A DNA stretch of 64,000 nt from Roseibium litorale (lineage in GTDB: Bacteria > Pseudomonadota > Alphaproteobacteria > Rhizobiales > Stappiaceae): positions 310,001 through 374,000 of the forward strand of contig NZ_JACYXI010000002.1 of assembly GCF_014842915.1 (NCBI RefSeq). The letters run 5' to 3'. Positions 44,481 to 53,359 of this stretch are shown here, piece by piece. The first letter of the stretch is position 1. Each line of letters starts with the position of its first letter. The notes under the pieces are model-generated. The model searched no databases and had not been told where the DNA came from. It worked only from the letters and a program-made list of their open reading frames with translations. The position numbers and the translations under genes are program-made.

Positions 44481-46190
44481 ATGACGGATACCGCAAGGGT
44501 ATCGGAAAGCCCTAGTTCAGATGAGCAATTCGACCTGATTGTCGCGGGCTCTGGCGCGGCCGGGCTTAGCTGCGCCGTCACAGCGGCTCAACACGGGCTG
44601 AAGGTTTGTGTTCTGGAAAAGACAGACGTCATCGGCGGCACAACCGCCTGGTCTGGCGGCTGGATCTGGGCGCCGTGCAATCCGGTTGTCCAGAGAGCCG
44701 GCATTGTGGAAGACAGCTTAGCCCCGCGCCTCTATCTCCAGTCTCTCCTTGGCAACCACTTCCAGGCCGACCGCATCGACGCTTTCCTTAAAGCCGCCCC
44801 CAGGATGGTCGGCTTTCTGGAGGAGAACACCGCGCTGGAATTCGAGGGAGGCCTCGCCATTCCGGACACCTACAGCCACCTGCCGGGTGCAGGCATGGGC
44901 GGCCGCTCCGTCATTGCCAGGCCCTATGACGCCCGCAAGCTCGGCGCGGCCCTCGAGCTGCTGCGCAAGCCCATGCACGAGACCACCTTCTTCGGCATGA
45001 CCATTCAGGCAGGACCTGACCTGCGGGCCTTCCTGACCATGCTGCGATCCAGCACCAGCTTTGTTCACGTGATCAAGCGGACCCTGCGCCATTTCCGGGA
45101 TCTGGCCTTGCATGGCCGGGGCATGGACCTGCGCAATGGCAATGCGCTGGCCGCCCGGCTTTTGCGGTCTGCCCTCGACCTTGGCATTGACATTCGCACC
45201 GGGGTCTCGATTGAACGGCTCAGCGGAACCGGAGGCCGGGTCACCGGCGTCGACCTGGCCGATGGCGCCAGCTTGTCCGCCTCAAGAGGCGTGGTGCTGG
45301 CCTGCGGCGGGTTTTCCCAAAACCCGCAAGCCAGAGAAGGCGTGATCCCGCGCAACAGCGAACACCACTCTCTTGCCCTTGAAAGCGCGACCGGTGATGG
45401 ACTGAGGCTCGCCAGCGGGGCTGGCGGTTCCATGGATTTCAGCCTTGCCGATCCGGCGGCTTATTGTCCTGTCTCAAGCGTTCCCTGGGGAAATGGCAGG
45501 ACTGGCCAGTTCCCGCATATCATCGACCGGGGCAAACCGGGCGTGATCGGCGTTCTGGCCTCCGGGCGCCGCTTCTGCAATGAAGGGCTCGGCTACCACG
45601 ACTATGTTACGGCCCTGCTTGAGGCCACCAGGGAGGACAAAAAGGCCGAGTCGTGGCTCGTCTGTGATCACCGCTTTCTGCGGCGCTATGGCCTGGGAAT
45701 TGTCCGCCCCTCCCCGGTTCCTTCCGGCCACTGGCTGCGCAACGGCTATCTGAAAACCGGCAAGACACCGGAAGAGCTGGCGGTGGCCTGCGGCATCGAC
45801 CCCACCGGTCTGGCGGCAACCATTGAAGCCTGGAACAGCCATGCTGCGTCTGGCGAGGATCCGGAATTTGGCCGTGGCTCCACGCCCTATATGCGCCTTC
45901 AGGGCGACCCGGAGCAAAAACCCAATCCTTGTGTCGCGCCGATAGCTTCCGCACCATTTTATGCCGTGAAAGTCGTGCCGGGCAGTTTCGGCACTTTCGC
46001 CGGACTTGCGACTGATGCCAATGCCCGAGTTCTCATGGCGGACGGCACGCCTATAGCGGGCCTTTATGCAGCAGGCGCGGACGCAGCCAGTGTTTTTGGC
46101 GGGTTTTATCCGGCTGGCGGGATCAATCTCGGCCCGGCTCTCACCTTCGGCTATATCGCAGGCTGCCATGCAGCCGGGAAAGACATCTGA
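44481..46190 (+). CDS. FAD-dependent dehydrogenase, KstD/fumarate-reductase flavoprotein-like
   Basis: A 569-residue flavoprotein of the FAD_binding_2 family. The dinucleotide motif DLIVAGSGAAGLSCAVTAA is near residue 20, followed by IGGTTAWSGGWIWAP. The C-terminal FAD contact GFYPAGGINLGPALTFGYIA resembles 3-ketosteroid-delta1-dehydrogenases. A cytosolic dehydrogenation of an alicyclic substrate is likely; in this locus it may be a cyclohexane carboxylate such as a shikimate derivative, which is speculative. ATG at 44481 with GGAGG 6 nt upstream; an upstream ATG at 44460 lacks a good site. The next gene overlaps its stop by one base. Confidence 0.87.
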   Translation: MTDTARVSESPSSDEQFDLIVAGSGAAGLSCAVTAAQHGLKVCVLEKTDVIGGTTAWSGGWIWAPCNPVVQRAGIVEDSLAPRLYLQSLLGNHFQADRIDAFLKAAPRMVGFLEENTALEFEGGLAIPDTYSHLPGAGMGGRSVIARPYDARKLGAALELLRKPMHETTFFGMTIQAGPDLRAFLTMLRSSTSFVHVIKRTLRHFRDLALHGRGMDLRNGNALAARLLRSALDLGIDIRTGVSIERLSGTGGRVTGVDLADGASLSASRGVVLACGGFSQNPQAREGVIPRNSEHHSLALESATGDGLRLASGAGGSMDFSLADPAAYCPVSSVPWGNGRTGQFPHIIDRGKPGVIGVLASGRRFCNEGLGYHDYVTALLEATREDKKAESWLVCDHRFLRRYGLGIVRPSPVPSGHWLRNGYLKTGKTPEELAVACGIDPTGLAATIEAWNSHAASGEDPEFGRGSTPYMRLQGDPEQKPNPCVAPIASAPFYAVKVVPGSFGTFAGLATDANARVLMADGTPIAGLYAAGADAASVFGGFYPAGGINLGPALTFGYIAGCHAAGKDI

Positions 46191-47008
46191 TGCCCCGTCC
46201 CCTCTCCGCTGCCCACCTTTCCGCCATCGACCTTGATCCGCCTGCCTTTCTGGAGGCTGCGGCAGACGCGGGATTTGACGCAGTCGGCCTGAGGCTCATC
46301 CGTGTCACGGAGACAACACCGGGATATCCGCTCATGCATGATCCGGACGCCATGAGACAGACCAAGGCTGCGATGGCATCGACCGGTCTTCGCGTGGCAG
46401 ACATCGAATTCGTCAAGATCACTCCGGAAACATGCATTGATGCCCTGTTGCCGTTTCTGGATGCCGGCGCCGAACTGGGCGCGGCGCAGGTCATCACCGC
46501 CCCTTACGACCCGGACCTGAACCGGCTCGCCAACACTCTTGGGCGCCTGTCCGAACAGGCGCATCTGCGTGGTCTCGGCACTGTTCTGGAGTTCTTCCCC
46601 TGGACCTGTGTGCCCAATCTCGCGGCCTGCTGGAAAGTGGTAAGCCAGGCGGGCCCGCACACGGGCCTGCTGGTGGACAGTCTCCATTTCAACCGGTCCG
46701 GCTCGCAACTGGACATGCTGCGCTCCCTGCCCAGAGACCGGCTGCCCTTTGCCCATCTTTGCGATGCGCCCTGCCAGCCGGGCTACACCGAAGAAGAGCT
46801 TCTGGAGACAGCGCGGGCGGAACGTCTGGCGCCCGGCGACGGTGATATCGACCTTAAGGCCTTCCTCGCCGCGCTTGCCCAGGACCTGCCGCTCGGCATC
46901 GAGGTTCCCATGACCAGAATGGCAGCAGCGGAAGGATCTGCCGCTGTCCTCAAGCATATCTGCGACAGAACGAAAGGGTTTCTCGCCACCTTCGACGACT
47001 GCTCTTGA
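46190..47008 (+). CDS. sugar phosphate isomerase/epimerase-like TIM-barrel protein
   Basis: A 272-residue xylose-isomerase-like (AP endonuclease 2) TIM barrel. Likely metal ligands are in LEFFPWTCVPN (Glu), LLVDSLHFNRSG (Asp, His), AHLCDAP and GIEVPMTRM (Glu). Members include isomerases, epimerases and 3-dehydroshikimate dehydratases of the AsbF type. Given the locus, it may act on a cyclohexene acid. Its ATG overlaps the flavoprotein stop by one base (TGATG), so the two are translated together. It is convergent with a DeoR gene 6 bp away. Confidence 0.85.
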   Translation: MPRPLSAAHLSAIDLDPPAFLEAAADAGFDAVGLRLIRVTETTPGYPLMHDPDAMRQTKAAMASTGLRVADIEFVKITPETCIDALLPFLDAGAELGAAQVITAPYDPDLNRLANTLGRLSEQAHLRGLGTVLEFFPWTCVPNLAACWKVVSQAGPHTGLLVDSLHFNRSGSQLDMLRSLPRDRLPFAHLCDAPCQPGYTEEELLETARAERLAPGDGDIDLKAFLAALAQDLPLGIEVPMTRMAAAEGSAAVLKHICDRTKGFLATFDDCS

Positions 47009-47014
47009 GACAGC

Positions 47015-47818
47015 TCAGCCGGTGGCATTCTGGATGGCTGGAGACGTGCCTGTATAAACAGGCAGACCGGCCGCGTTGAGCACCTCGCCAAATTCGGGGT
47101 CGGGATCGCCGTCGCAGATCAGGCCGTTGAACTCATCAAGAGCGCTGATATGCACCAGATCCCGCTGTCCGAACTTCTCCCGTCCGGCCAGAAGATATTT
47201 GGTCCTGGCCGCGGCGAGCATTACCGTTTTGAGAATGGCGAGCGGACGAACAGCCTCGCTGGCACCCCGCTCGTCCACTGCAGATGCGCCGATGAAGCAG
47301 GCGTCCACGGTGTGGCGCTCCAGAAAGGCCAGGGCTTCAGCGCCCGACACCGCAGCTTCCGTCGCCAGATAGTCTCCTGGACACAGCACCACGTCCGAGG
47401 TCCGGCACTGGCCAAGGGTCATGGCAATCGGCAGGCTGTTGGTAATCACGGTACAAGGCGTCTCTGCAATCGTCAGCATGCGCGCCATTTGCAAGGTCGT
47501 CGTACCGGCATCCATCATCACTGTTGAGCCAGGCAGGACCAATTTCGCCGCATGAGCGCCGATCCTCTCGCGTTCCTCCCGCCGCATTGCAGAACGGGTA
47601 TCCATATCGGGATAGAGACGGTGCGCGCCTGTTTCGGGCAGGATGCCACTGCATCCGCGCGGCACCAGCCCCATCTGGCCGAGATCATCCAGATCCTGCC
47701 GGATTGTCTCACTGCACACCCTAAACTGATCTGAAAGTTCGCTGATTCTGGCGTGAGGCCGTGTTTTCAGGGTGTGAAGGATCTGCTTCCGGCGCTCACT
47801 GTCTTTCTGATCGCTCAT
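47015..47818 (-). CDS. DeoR family transcriptional regulator
   Basis: A 267-residue regulator. The HTH_DeoR domain (ERRKQILHTLKTRPHARISE then ETIRQDLDDLGQ) lies at residues 8-60, followed by the DeoRC sensor domain with MMDAGTTTLQMARML, TNSLPIAM and FIGASAVDERGASE, which normally binds a sugar phosphate. The ATG at 47818 has GGAG about 7 nt upstream; the frame is open to 47860. It may control the convergent flavoprotein-isomerase pair or the Na/Pi transporter upstream, but no operator was identified. Confidence 0.9.
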   Translation of the reverse strand: MSDQKDSERRKQILHTLKTRPHARISELSDQFRVCSETIRQDLDDLGQMGLVPRGCSGILPETGAHRLYPDMDTRSAMRREERERIGAHAAKLVLPGSTVMMDAGTTTLQMARMLTIAETPCTVITNSLPIAMTLGQCRTSDVVLCPGDYLATEAAVSGAEALAFLERHTVDACFIGASAVDERGASEAVRPLAILKTVMLAAARTKYLLAGREKFGQRDLVHISALDEFNGLICDGDPDPEFGEVLNAAGLPVYTGTSPAIQNATG

Positions 47819-48188
47819 GCGAGGGCTCCGCCCAGGAGCTTCCGCCTGCTTGTCATCCAACTTGTCCTCTTATCCCAATTCCCAGCGGCAATTAAGCCCA
47901 CTATTTTTGATGGGCACCAGATCATTTTTTCGAAAAACCTTATTCTCGTGCGGAATGCTGTTGCAAATGACACACCATGATGATGAATTTGAATCTGATT
48001 TGATCACCTTCTCAGACTTTTCGCTTTGCGTATCATACGCCTAGCTCTTACCCGGCTTATATTCCGGGATCGATGAGCAATAGCGTCCGCAAGCCAGGCG
48101 CGGCAGACATGCCTCCAGATGTCTCACGCCGGTCCGACAGGTGGTCCCCATGTGCCGGAACGGCACAGACATGACCGGATTTATGTGA
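47819..48188. other. 370 bp intergenic region with two hairpins
   Basis: It separates the divergent DeoR and Na/Pi cotransporter genes. It contains a CCCGG / CCGGG hairpin near 48053-48070 and a perfect TGTGCCG-GAA-CGGCACA hairpin at 48151-48167, which ends 21 nt before the transporter start and could be an operator or 5'-leader structure. No gene was seen. No Pho box was recognised. Confidence 0.45.
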
Positions 48189-49850
48189 ATGCTCGCTTTT
48201 CTGCTTCATCTCGCTGGTGCGATTGCCCTTCTGCTATGGGCCGTCAAACTTATTCGCCATGGCGTCGAGCGCGGTTTCACCAATCAGCTGAGATCGGGCC
48301 TCCGGCGCGCAGGCAAGTCGCCCCTTAGCGCGGCCTTAGGCGGCGCAATCGCGGCCTTCTGCCTGCAAAGTTCCACCGCTGTCGCGCTTCTTGCGACTTC
48401 TTTTGCCGCCAGCGGAGCTCTTGCTGCCACAGCAGGCGTCGCCCTTCTTCTGGGTGCAGACGTGGGCTCGGCCCTCGTTGTGCAGGCTCTTGTGCTGCCC
48501 GCCGGGATGCTCATTCCGGTCTTCCTGCTGACGGGAGTTACGCTCTATCAGCGCTCCGGCGAACGGCGTTACAAGGAAGCGGGCCGCATCCTGATCGGTC
48601 TGGCGCTGATCTTCGTCTCCCTCGGCATGATCCGCACGGCCACATCCCCCTTGGCTGGCAGCGCGCTGGTGGAGATGATCGTCTCCTATCTGTCCCGCGA
48701 CATGGTCAGCGCGTTTCTGATCGGCGGGCTGATGGCATTCGCCATGCATTCGAGCGTCGCCGCGATCCTGACCTTCGTCGCCTTCGTGGCCGAGGGCATG
48801 CTGCCGGTTACCGTTGCCGCGGCACTGGTTCTTGGTGCCAACACCGGCGGCACGCTGATCCCGCTGTTCCTGACCTCCGGTGCACCGGCGGCCAGCCGCA
48901 ACATCGTCATCGGCAACGGCCTGCTGCGCGGCGGCGGCGCTTTGCTGACGCTTTTTGTGCTGATCCAGTTCTCCCCAGACCTGTCCCTTCTTGGCAGCAC
49001 CGGCGCACGGCAGCTGATCAACCTGCACTTGGCCTTTAACGCCGCAGTTGCCGTCGTTGGCCTGCCGCTGGCAGCCCCGCTGACGGCGGCCATCCAGCGC
49101 TTCCGCACCAGCAGCAGCCCTGCCCATCCAGTGGTGCAGGCGAGCGCTCTGGACCCAGCCGCCCTGTCCCACCCGGAACGGGCACTGGCTTGTGCTGCCC
49201 GTGAAGTCCTGCGCATGGGGGAAACCGCCCATCAGATGCTGGTCCCTGCCATGGATCTGATGCGCAGCTGGAAAAGCGGCAGCGCTGCCACTATCCGGGA
49301 GCTGGAAGACGAAGTCGACCGGATGCATTTCGAAACCAAGCTGTATATCGCGAAGCTTCAGCAGCAGCCGCTCACCCCGGATCAGAGCCGCCGTGCCATG
49401 GATCTGGCCGGCTTTGCCAACAACCTGGAGGAAGCGGGTGACCAGATCTCCACCGCCCTTCTGGAGATTGCCCAGAAGCTGAACGAGAAGGCGCTCAGGT
49501 TCTCCGATGACGGCTGGCGCGATCTGACAGACTTCCATGACCGGGTGGTGACCAACGCCCAGCTCGCCCTCAATGTCATGATCACCCACGATCAGGGTGC
49601 CGCGCTTCAGCTGGTCGAGGAAAAGGATCACATCCGCCAGGCCGAGCAGGACATGCAGGCCCGGCATCTTGACCGGCTGCGCTCGGGCAACACCGCCAGC
49701 ATCGAAACAAGCAACCTGCACCAGGAAACTCTGCGGGCCCTGAAGACAATCAACACGTCCTTCTCGCTGACAGCCTATCCGATCGCAGAGGAAACCGGCG
49801 CCCTCCTCTCCAGCCGCCTTGCGCAAAAAAGCACGGTGGCGGCGGGATAG
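48189..49850 (+). CDS. Na/Pi cotransporter family protein with PhoU domain
   Basis: A 553-residue protein. Residues 1-300 are the Na/Pi cotransporter region, with two inverted halves each carrying a QSSTA-like motif (FCLQSSTAVALLATSF; the second reads MHSSVAAILTF). Residues about 330-540 are a cytosolic helical PhoU-like domain. It is expected to take up, or in some bacteria export, phosphate with sodium. The ribosome binding site is weak (GGA about 6 nt upstream of ATG 48189), and a hairpin lies just upstream. It is a single-gene unit. Confidence 0.9.
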   Translation: MLAFLLHLAGAIALLLWAVKLIRHGVERGFTNQLRSGLRRAGKSPLSAALGGAIAAFCLQSSTAVALLATSFAASGALAATAGVALLLGADVGSALVVQALVLPAGMLIPVFLLTGVTLYQRSGERRYKEAGRILIGLALIFVSLGMIRTATSPLAGSALVEMIVSYLSRDMVSAFLIGGLMAFAMHSSVAAILTFVAFVAEGMLPVTVAAALVLGANTGGTLIPLFLTSGAPAASRNIVIGNGLLRGGGALLTLFVLIQFSPDLSLLGSTGARQLINLHLAFNAAVAVVGLPLAAPLTAAIQRFRTSSSPAHPVVQASALDPAALSHPERALACAAREVLRMGETAHQMLVPAMDLMRSWKSGSAATIRELEDEVDRMHFETKLYIAKLQQQPLTPDQSRRAMDLAGFANNLEEAGDQISTALLEIAQKLNEKALRFSDDGWRDLTDFHDRVVTNAQLALNVMITHDQGAALQLVEEKDHIRQAEQDMQARHLDRLRSGNTASIETSNLHQETLRALKTINTSFSLTAYPIAEETGALLSSRLAQKSTVAAG

Positions 49851-49976
49851 CGAGGACCGGAAGGATTGGGCATTGGCCCCATGGTCAAGCATGGCAGGAC
49901 GGATGGGGAGCGTATGACCCACTGATTCCGGCGCCTCAAACAGCAACTTGGAACAAAACGAGCAGCAAGTTGCGCC

Positions 49977-51293
49977 TTAGAGGCTGGACGCGCCTAGAAC
50001 CTTGCGCAACACATCCACCATGGCGCTCAGATCCTCTTCGGTGCTGACGAGCGCGGGCGCGAAGATCAGCGCATCGCCGGTTGCCTTGACATGCAAGCCC
50101 TCGGCAAAGAGGCGGCGCTGGACAATGGAGCCCTTGGCACCCGGCACATCGCCCGGCGTCAATTGAATGCCGGACATCATGCCATAGCCGCGCAGATCCG
50201 ACACCTGCGGCAGGTTGCGCAGGGAGAACACGCCTTCCAGAAAGACCTCGGACAAGGCCTTGCCGCGCTCGAACAGCTTGCCGTCCTCGTAGATCTGCAA
50301 GGTGGCAAGGGCCGCGGCGCAGGCGACCGGATGGGCCGAGTAGGTATAGCCATGCATCAGCTCGGGGCGGTCCGCCTGAACCGAGGAAATCACCGCTTCC
50401 TGGATCTCCCGCTTGACGGCCACCGCGCTCATCGGGATCGTCCCGTTGGTCAGAGCCTTGGCCATGGTCATGACATCCGGTGTGACGCCGAATTCCTGGG
50501 AGGCAAAGGCGGATCCCGTCCGGCCAAAGCCGGTGATCACTTCATCGAAAACCAGAAGAATGCTATATTTATCAGCAATCTCCCGCAGCTTGTTGAGATA
50601 GCCCATCGGCGGCACAACCGTACCGATGGAGCCCGCAATCGGCTCTACGAAGACGGCGGCAATGGTCTCCGGACCATAGGTCTTGCAGATCTCCTCAAGG
50701 TCCAGCGCCAGATCCGCGCCCTCCTCCGGCTGGCCCTTGGTGAAGCGCTGCTCCTCGTTCCAGGTGTGGCGCATGTGAACCACGTCGCAGGTGACGCCGC
50801 CAAAATCACGCCGGTTGCCGACCATGCCCGCCAGAGACGTGCCGCCGAGATTGACACCGTGATAGCCCCAGGCGCGGGAGACGAACTTTGTGCGCTGCGG
50901 CTCGCCCTTGGCCTTGTGATAGGCAAGGCAGATCTTCATGGCGCTGTCGACGGCCTCGGAGCCGGACGAGGCAAAGAACACCCGGTCGAGTCCTTCGGGA
51001 AGAAGGCCTGCCAGCTTCTCAGCCAGTTTGAAGGAGATGGGGGCAGCCCGCTGGAAATGCGGCGTGTAATCCAGCTCCTGGATCTGGGCATAGACCGCCT
51101 CGGCGATCTCCTGACGGCCATGACCGGCGGCACAGGTGAACAGCCCGGAGGATCCGTCCAGAACCTCCCGCCCCTCCGGCGTCCAGTACCTGACGCCCTT
51201 CGCCTTCTGGAACATCTGCGGCTCCGCATGGAACAGCTTGTTGTTGGTGAAAGGCAGCCAGTGATGGTCCATGGAGAAAGACAGATCGTTCAT
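49977..51293 (-). CDS. class III (omega) aminotransferase
   Basis: A 438-residue PLP-dependent transaminase of the omega-amino acid:pyruvate / beta-alanine:pyruvate type. FFASSGSEAVDSAMKICLAY binds the cofactor phosphate, LLVFDEVITGFGRTG holds Asp250, and MTMAKALTNGTIPM carries the Schiff-base Lys279. The N-terminal HHWLPFTNNKLF with LFTCAAGH is typical of the beta-alanine/taurine-pyruvate group. The amino donor is not certain. It lies alone, convergent with the Na/Pi gene and divergent from the SDR gene across 503 bp. Confidence 0.92.
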   Translation of the reverse strand: MNDLSFSMDHHWLPFTNNKLFHAEPQMFQKAKGVRYWTPEGREVLDGSSGLFTCAAGHGRQEIAEAVYAQIQELDYTPHFQRAAPISFKLAEKLAGLLPEGLDRVFFASSGSEAVDSAMKICLAYHKAKGEPQRTKFVSRAWGYHGVNLGGTSLAGMVGNRRDFGGVTCDVVHMRHTWNEEQRFTKGQPEEGADLALDLEEICKTYGPETIAAVFVEPIAGSIGTVVPPMGYLNKLREIADKYSILLVFDEVITGFGRTGSAFASQEFGVTPDVMTMAKALTNGTIPMSAVAVKREIQEAVISSVQADRPELMHGYTYSAHPVACAAALATLQIYEDGKLFERGKALSEVFLEGVFSLRNLPQVSDLRGYGMMSGIQLTPGDVPGAKGSIVQRRLFAEGLHVKATGDALIFAPALVSTEEDLSAMVDVLRKVLGASSL

Positions 51294-51796
51294 CGGAATG
51301 TGTCCCTGAAGGCAGGTTGGTCTTTCTCACCCATAGGAGCGAAGCGGCAGCAGGACTTAGAGCCAGCGGCGACATTCATGAGGGCCAGAGCCTCCAATCC
51401 TGCTCCCGGGCTTTGCCGGACGGCAGGGCGGACGCTAATCTTGAAAGACAACGCAAGAGACGGAGATCAGAAACAAAAGAGATCTTGATCGCCCCTGTCA
51501 GCGGATTGCAGCTGCGGTCACCCCGGGCGCAGCAAAGCGAAGACCCGGGGCCAACTCATTTGCAGAACGATCATGTTGCCAGCAGAAAAGGGCCAACGCG
51601 AAAACTAACCTCTCTGTTCGCAGCAGGATCAGCAAGTAGGCCCCGGGTCTCGCGTTGCACGCCCGGGGTGACCTGCGGTTGATGCCGAACTGCAATCTGA
51701 TCCTGAAATGCTTGGGCAAAATCTTGCCAATAGAGAGGTGATGACGTCTCAAGCTTTGCCCTTCCTTCCTCTCCCCAACCTCACTCAGGAGACCCC
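51294..51796. other. 503 bp intergenic region containing a large inverted repeat
   Basis: Promoter space for the divergent aminotransferase and SDR genes. The only clear structure is the family B palindrome pair at 51516-51673. No gene was supported: the short open frames on both strands have no ribosome binding site and no recognisable product. Confidence 0.5.
51516..51673. repeat. inverted pair of family B REP-like palindromes
   Basis: The left arm (51516-51552, GGTCACCCCGGG ... GACCCGGGGCC) reappears as its reverse complement in the right arm (51639-51673). Each arm is itself a hairpin, and about 86 bp separates them. A further GATTGCAG lies outside both arms in inverted orientation. The left hairpin is 24/28 identical to the copy at 4516-4543. 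It resembles a non-coding mobile palindrome (BIME or MITE-like); no target-site duplication could be defined. Confidence 0.65.
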
Positions 51797-52552
51797 ATGA
51801 CGACCGGAACCATTCTCATCACAGGCGCGACCTCCGGCTTTGGACAGGCCACCGCCCGGCTTTTTGCGAAGAACGGCTGGAACGTGATCGGCACCGGACG
51901 GCGGCAGGAGCGGCTGGATGAACTGGGCGCGGAACTTGGCAGCTGCTTTCTCGGCCTCGTCTTCGACATCACCGACGAAAAGGCCATGAAGGAGGCGCTG
52001 GGCAGTCTCACCCCGCCGTTTTCTGAGATCGATGTTCTGGTCAACAACGCCGGTCTGGCGCTGGGCACGGCGTCTGCCCCCGAGACGAAGCTCTCCGACT
52101 GGAAGACCATGATCGACACCAATGTCACCGGTCTTGTGACCATCACCGGCGCTCTGCTGCCCGCCCTGATCGAGCGCAAGGGCATGATCGTCAACATCTC
52201 GTCCATCGCGGCGAGCTGGCCCTATCCCGGCGGCAACGTCTATGGCGGCACGAAAGCGTTCCTGCGCCAGTTTTCCTTGGGACTGCGGTCGGATCTTCAC
52301 GGCAAGGGCGTCCGCGTCACCTCCATTGAACCGGGCCTGTGCGAAAGCGAATTCACCCTGGTGCGCACCGGCGGCGACAAGGCCGCCTATGACGCGCTCT
52401 ATGGCGGCGCGAACGCTATCCAGCCGGAGGACATTGCCAACACGGTCTATTGGGTGGCAACCCAGCCGAGGCACATCAACATCAATTCGCTGGAGGTGAT
52501 GCCCGTCAGCCAGTCCTGGGCCGGGTGGCAGATCGCGCGCAGCCAAAGCTGA
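51797..52552 (+). CDS. SDR family oxidoreductase (YdfG-like)
   Basis: A 251-residue short-chain dehydrogenase of the YdfG / 3-hydroxy acid dehydrogenase type. The cofactor motif is LITGATSGFGQATA, followed by LVNNAGLAL; the catalytic Ser is in NISSIAASWPYPG and the YxxxK in VYGGTK. YdfG enzymes oxidise serine, allo-threonine or 3-hydroxypropionate with NADP+. The Arg residues after the first strand (GTGRRQERL) fit NADP(H). AGGAG lies about 5 nt before the ATG. It is convergent, with 3 bp between, with the PQQ-linked ABC permease gene. Confidence 0.9.
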   Translation: MTTGTILITGATSGFGQATARLFAKNGWNVIGTGRRQERLDELGAELGSCFLGLVFDITDEKAMKEALGSLTPPFSEIDVLVNNAGLALGTASAPETKLSDWKTMIDTNVTGLVTITGALLPALIERKGMIVNISSIAASWPYPGGNVYGGTKAFLRQFSLGLRSDLHGKGVRVTSIEPGLCESEFTLVRTGGDKAAYDALYGGANAIQPEDIANTVYWVATQPRHININSLEVMPVSQSWAGWQIARSQS

Positions 52553-52555
52553 GTT

Positions 52556-53359
52556 TTATCCCTTTCGCCGGATCATGCCCCGCGCGGGATCATAGCCGAT
52601 CAGGGCACCGGCAAAGAACACGGCAAAGGCCCCAAGCACCCAGACCAGAGCCATGCCGTTGAACTGCCCGTAGAGCGAAAAGCGGATCAGTTCGACCGCA
52701 TGGGTGAAAGGGTTCAGCGCGCAAATATCGCGAAGGAGTGAAGAGCTTTCCGCCATCTTCCAGAGCGGATAAAGAGCGCTGGACAGGAAGAACATCGGAA
52801 AGATAACGAAATTCATTACGCCAGCGAAATTTTCCAGCTGGCTGATGGTCGAGGAAATCAGCAGCCCGAGCGCGCCCAGCATCAGGCCGCTCAGAACCAG
52901 CGCCGGCAGCACGAAGACATAGCCAAGCGGCGGCATCTTGATGCCGAACAGATAGGCCACGACCAGAAACACCGCGACTTGGAGGATCGACACCAGCGTG
53001 GAGGCGAGCAGCTTGGAGAAGAGCAGCCACCAGCGCGACAAGGGACTGGTCAAAAGCAGGCGCATGGAGCCCATCTCCCGGTCATAGACGAGAGACAGGG
53101 ACGACTGCATGCCGTTGAAGAGCTGGATCATGCCGCAGAGCCCCGGCACGATATAGACCTCATAGGTGATGTAGGTTTGGTACGGCGGAATGATCGACAG
53201 ACCGAGGGCGGCGCGGAACCCGGCGGCAAAGACAACAAGCCAGACGAGCGGACGCACGAGAGCGGCCAGAAACCGGCTGCGCTGGTTCAAAAACTTCAGC
53301 GCCTCGCGGCCCGTGATCGCCTGAAGCGCAACAAGATAGGCCATCATGCCCTTTGTCAT
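52556..53359 (-). CDS. ABC-2 type permease of a PQQ-alcohol-dehydrogenase-associated transporter (PedC/LutF-like)
   Basis: A 267-residue ABC-2 permease with six helices (for example PLVWLVVFAAGFRAALGL and YVFVLPALVLSGLMLGALGL) and the ABC-2 motif LRDICALNPFTHAVELIRFS. It is the last gene of the minus-strand PQQ accessory operon and is coupled to its ATPase by an ATGA overlap. Its relatives (TIGR03861-type, PedC in Pseudomonas, LutF in Methylorubrum) belong to transporters needed for lanthanide-dependent alcohol oxidation. Assignment to that group rests on sequence character plus operon context. Confidence 0.82.
   Translation of the reverse strand: MTKGMMAYLVALQAITGREALKFLNQRSRFLAALVRPLVWLVVFAAGFRAALGLSIIPPYQTYITYEVYIVPGLCGMIQLFNGMQSSLSLVYDREMGSMRLLLTSPLSRWWLLFSKLLASTLVSILQVAVFLVVAYLFGIKMPPLGYVFVLPALVLSGLMLGALGLLISSTISQLENFAGVMNFVIFPMFFLSSALYPLWKMAESSSLLRDICALNPFTHAVELIRFSLYGQFNGMALVWVLGAFAVFFAGALIGYDPARGMIRRKG

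Noticed and set aside
48336..49946. 536-codon open frame antisense to the Na/Pi cotransporter gene
   Set aside because: It mirrors a well-supported gene in GC-rich DNA, has no recognisable domain and has low-complexity His/Gln/Gly composition typical of antisense frames.
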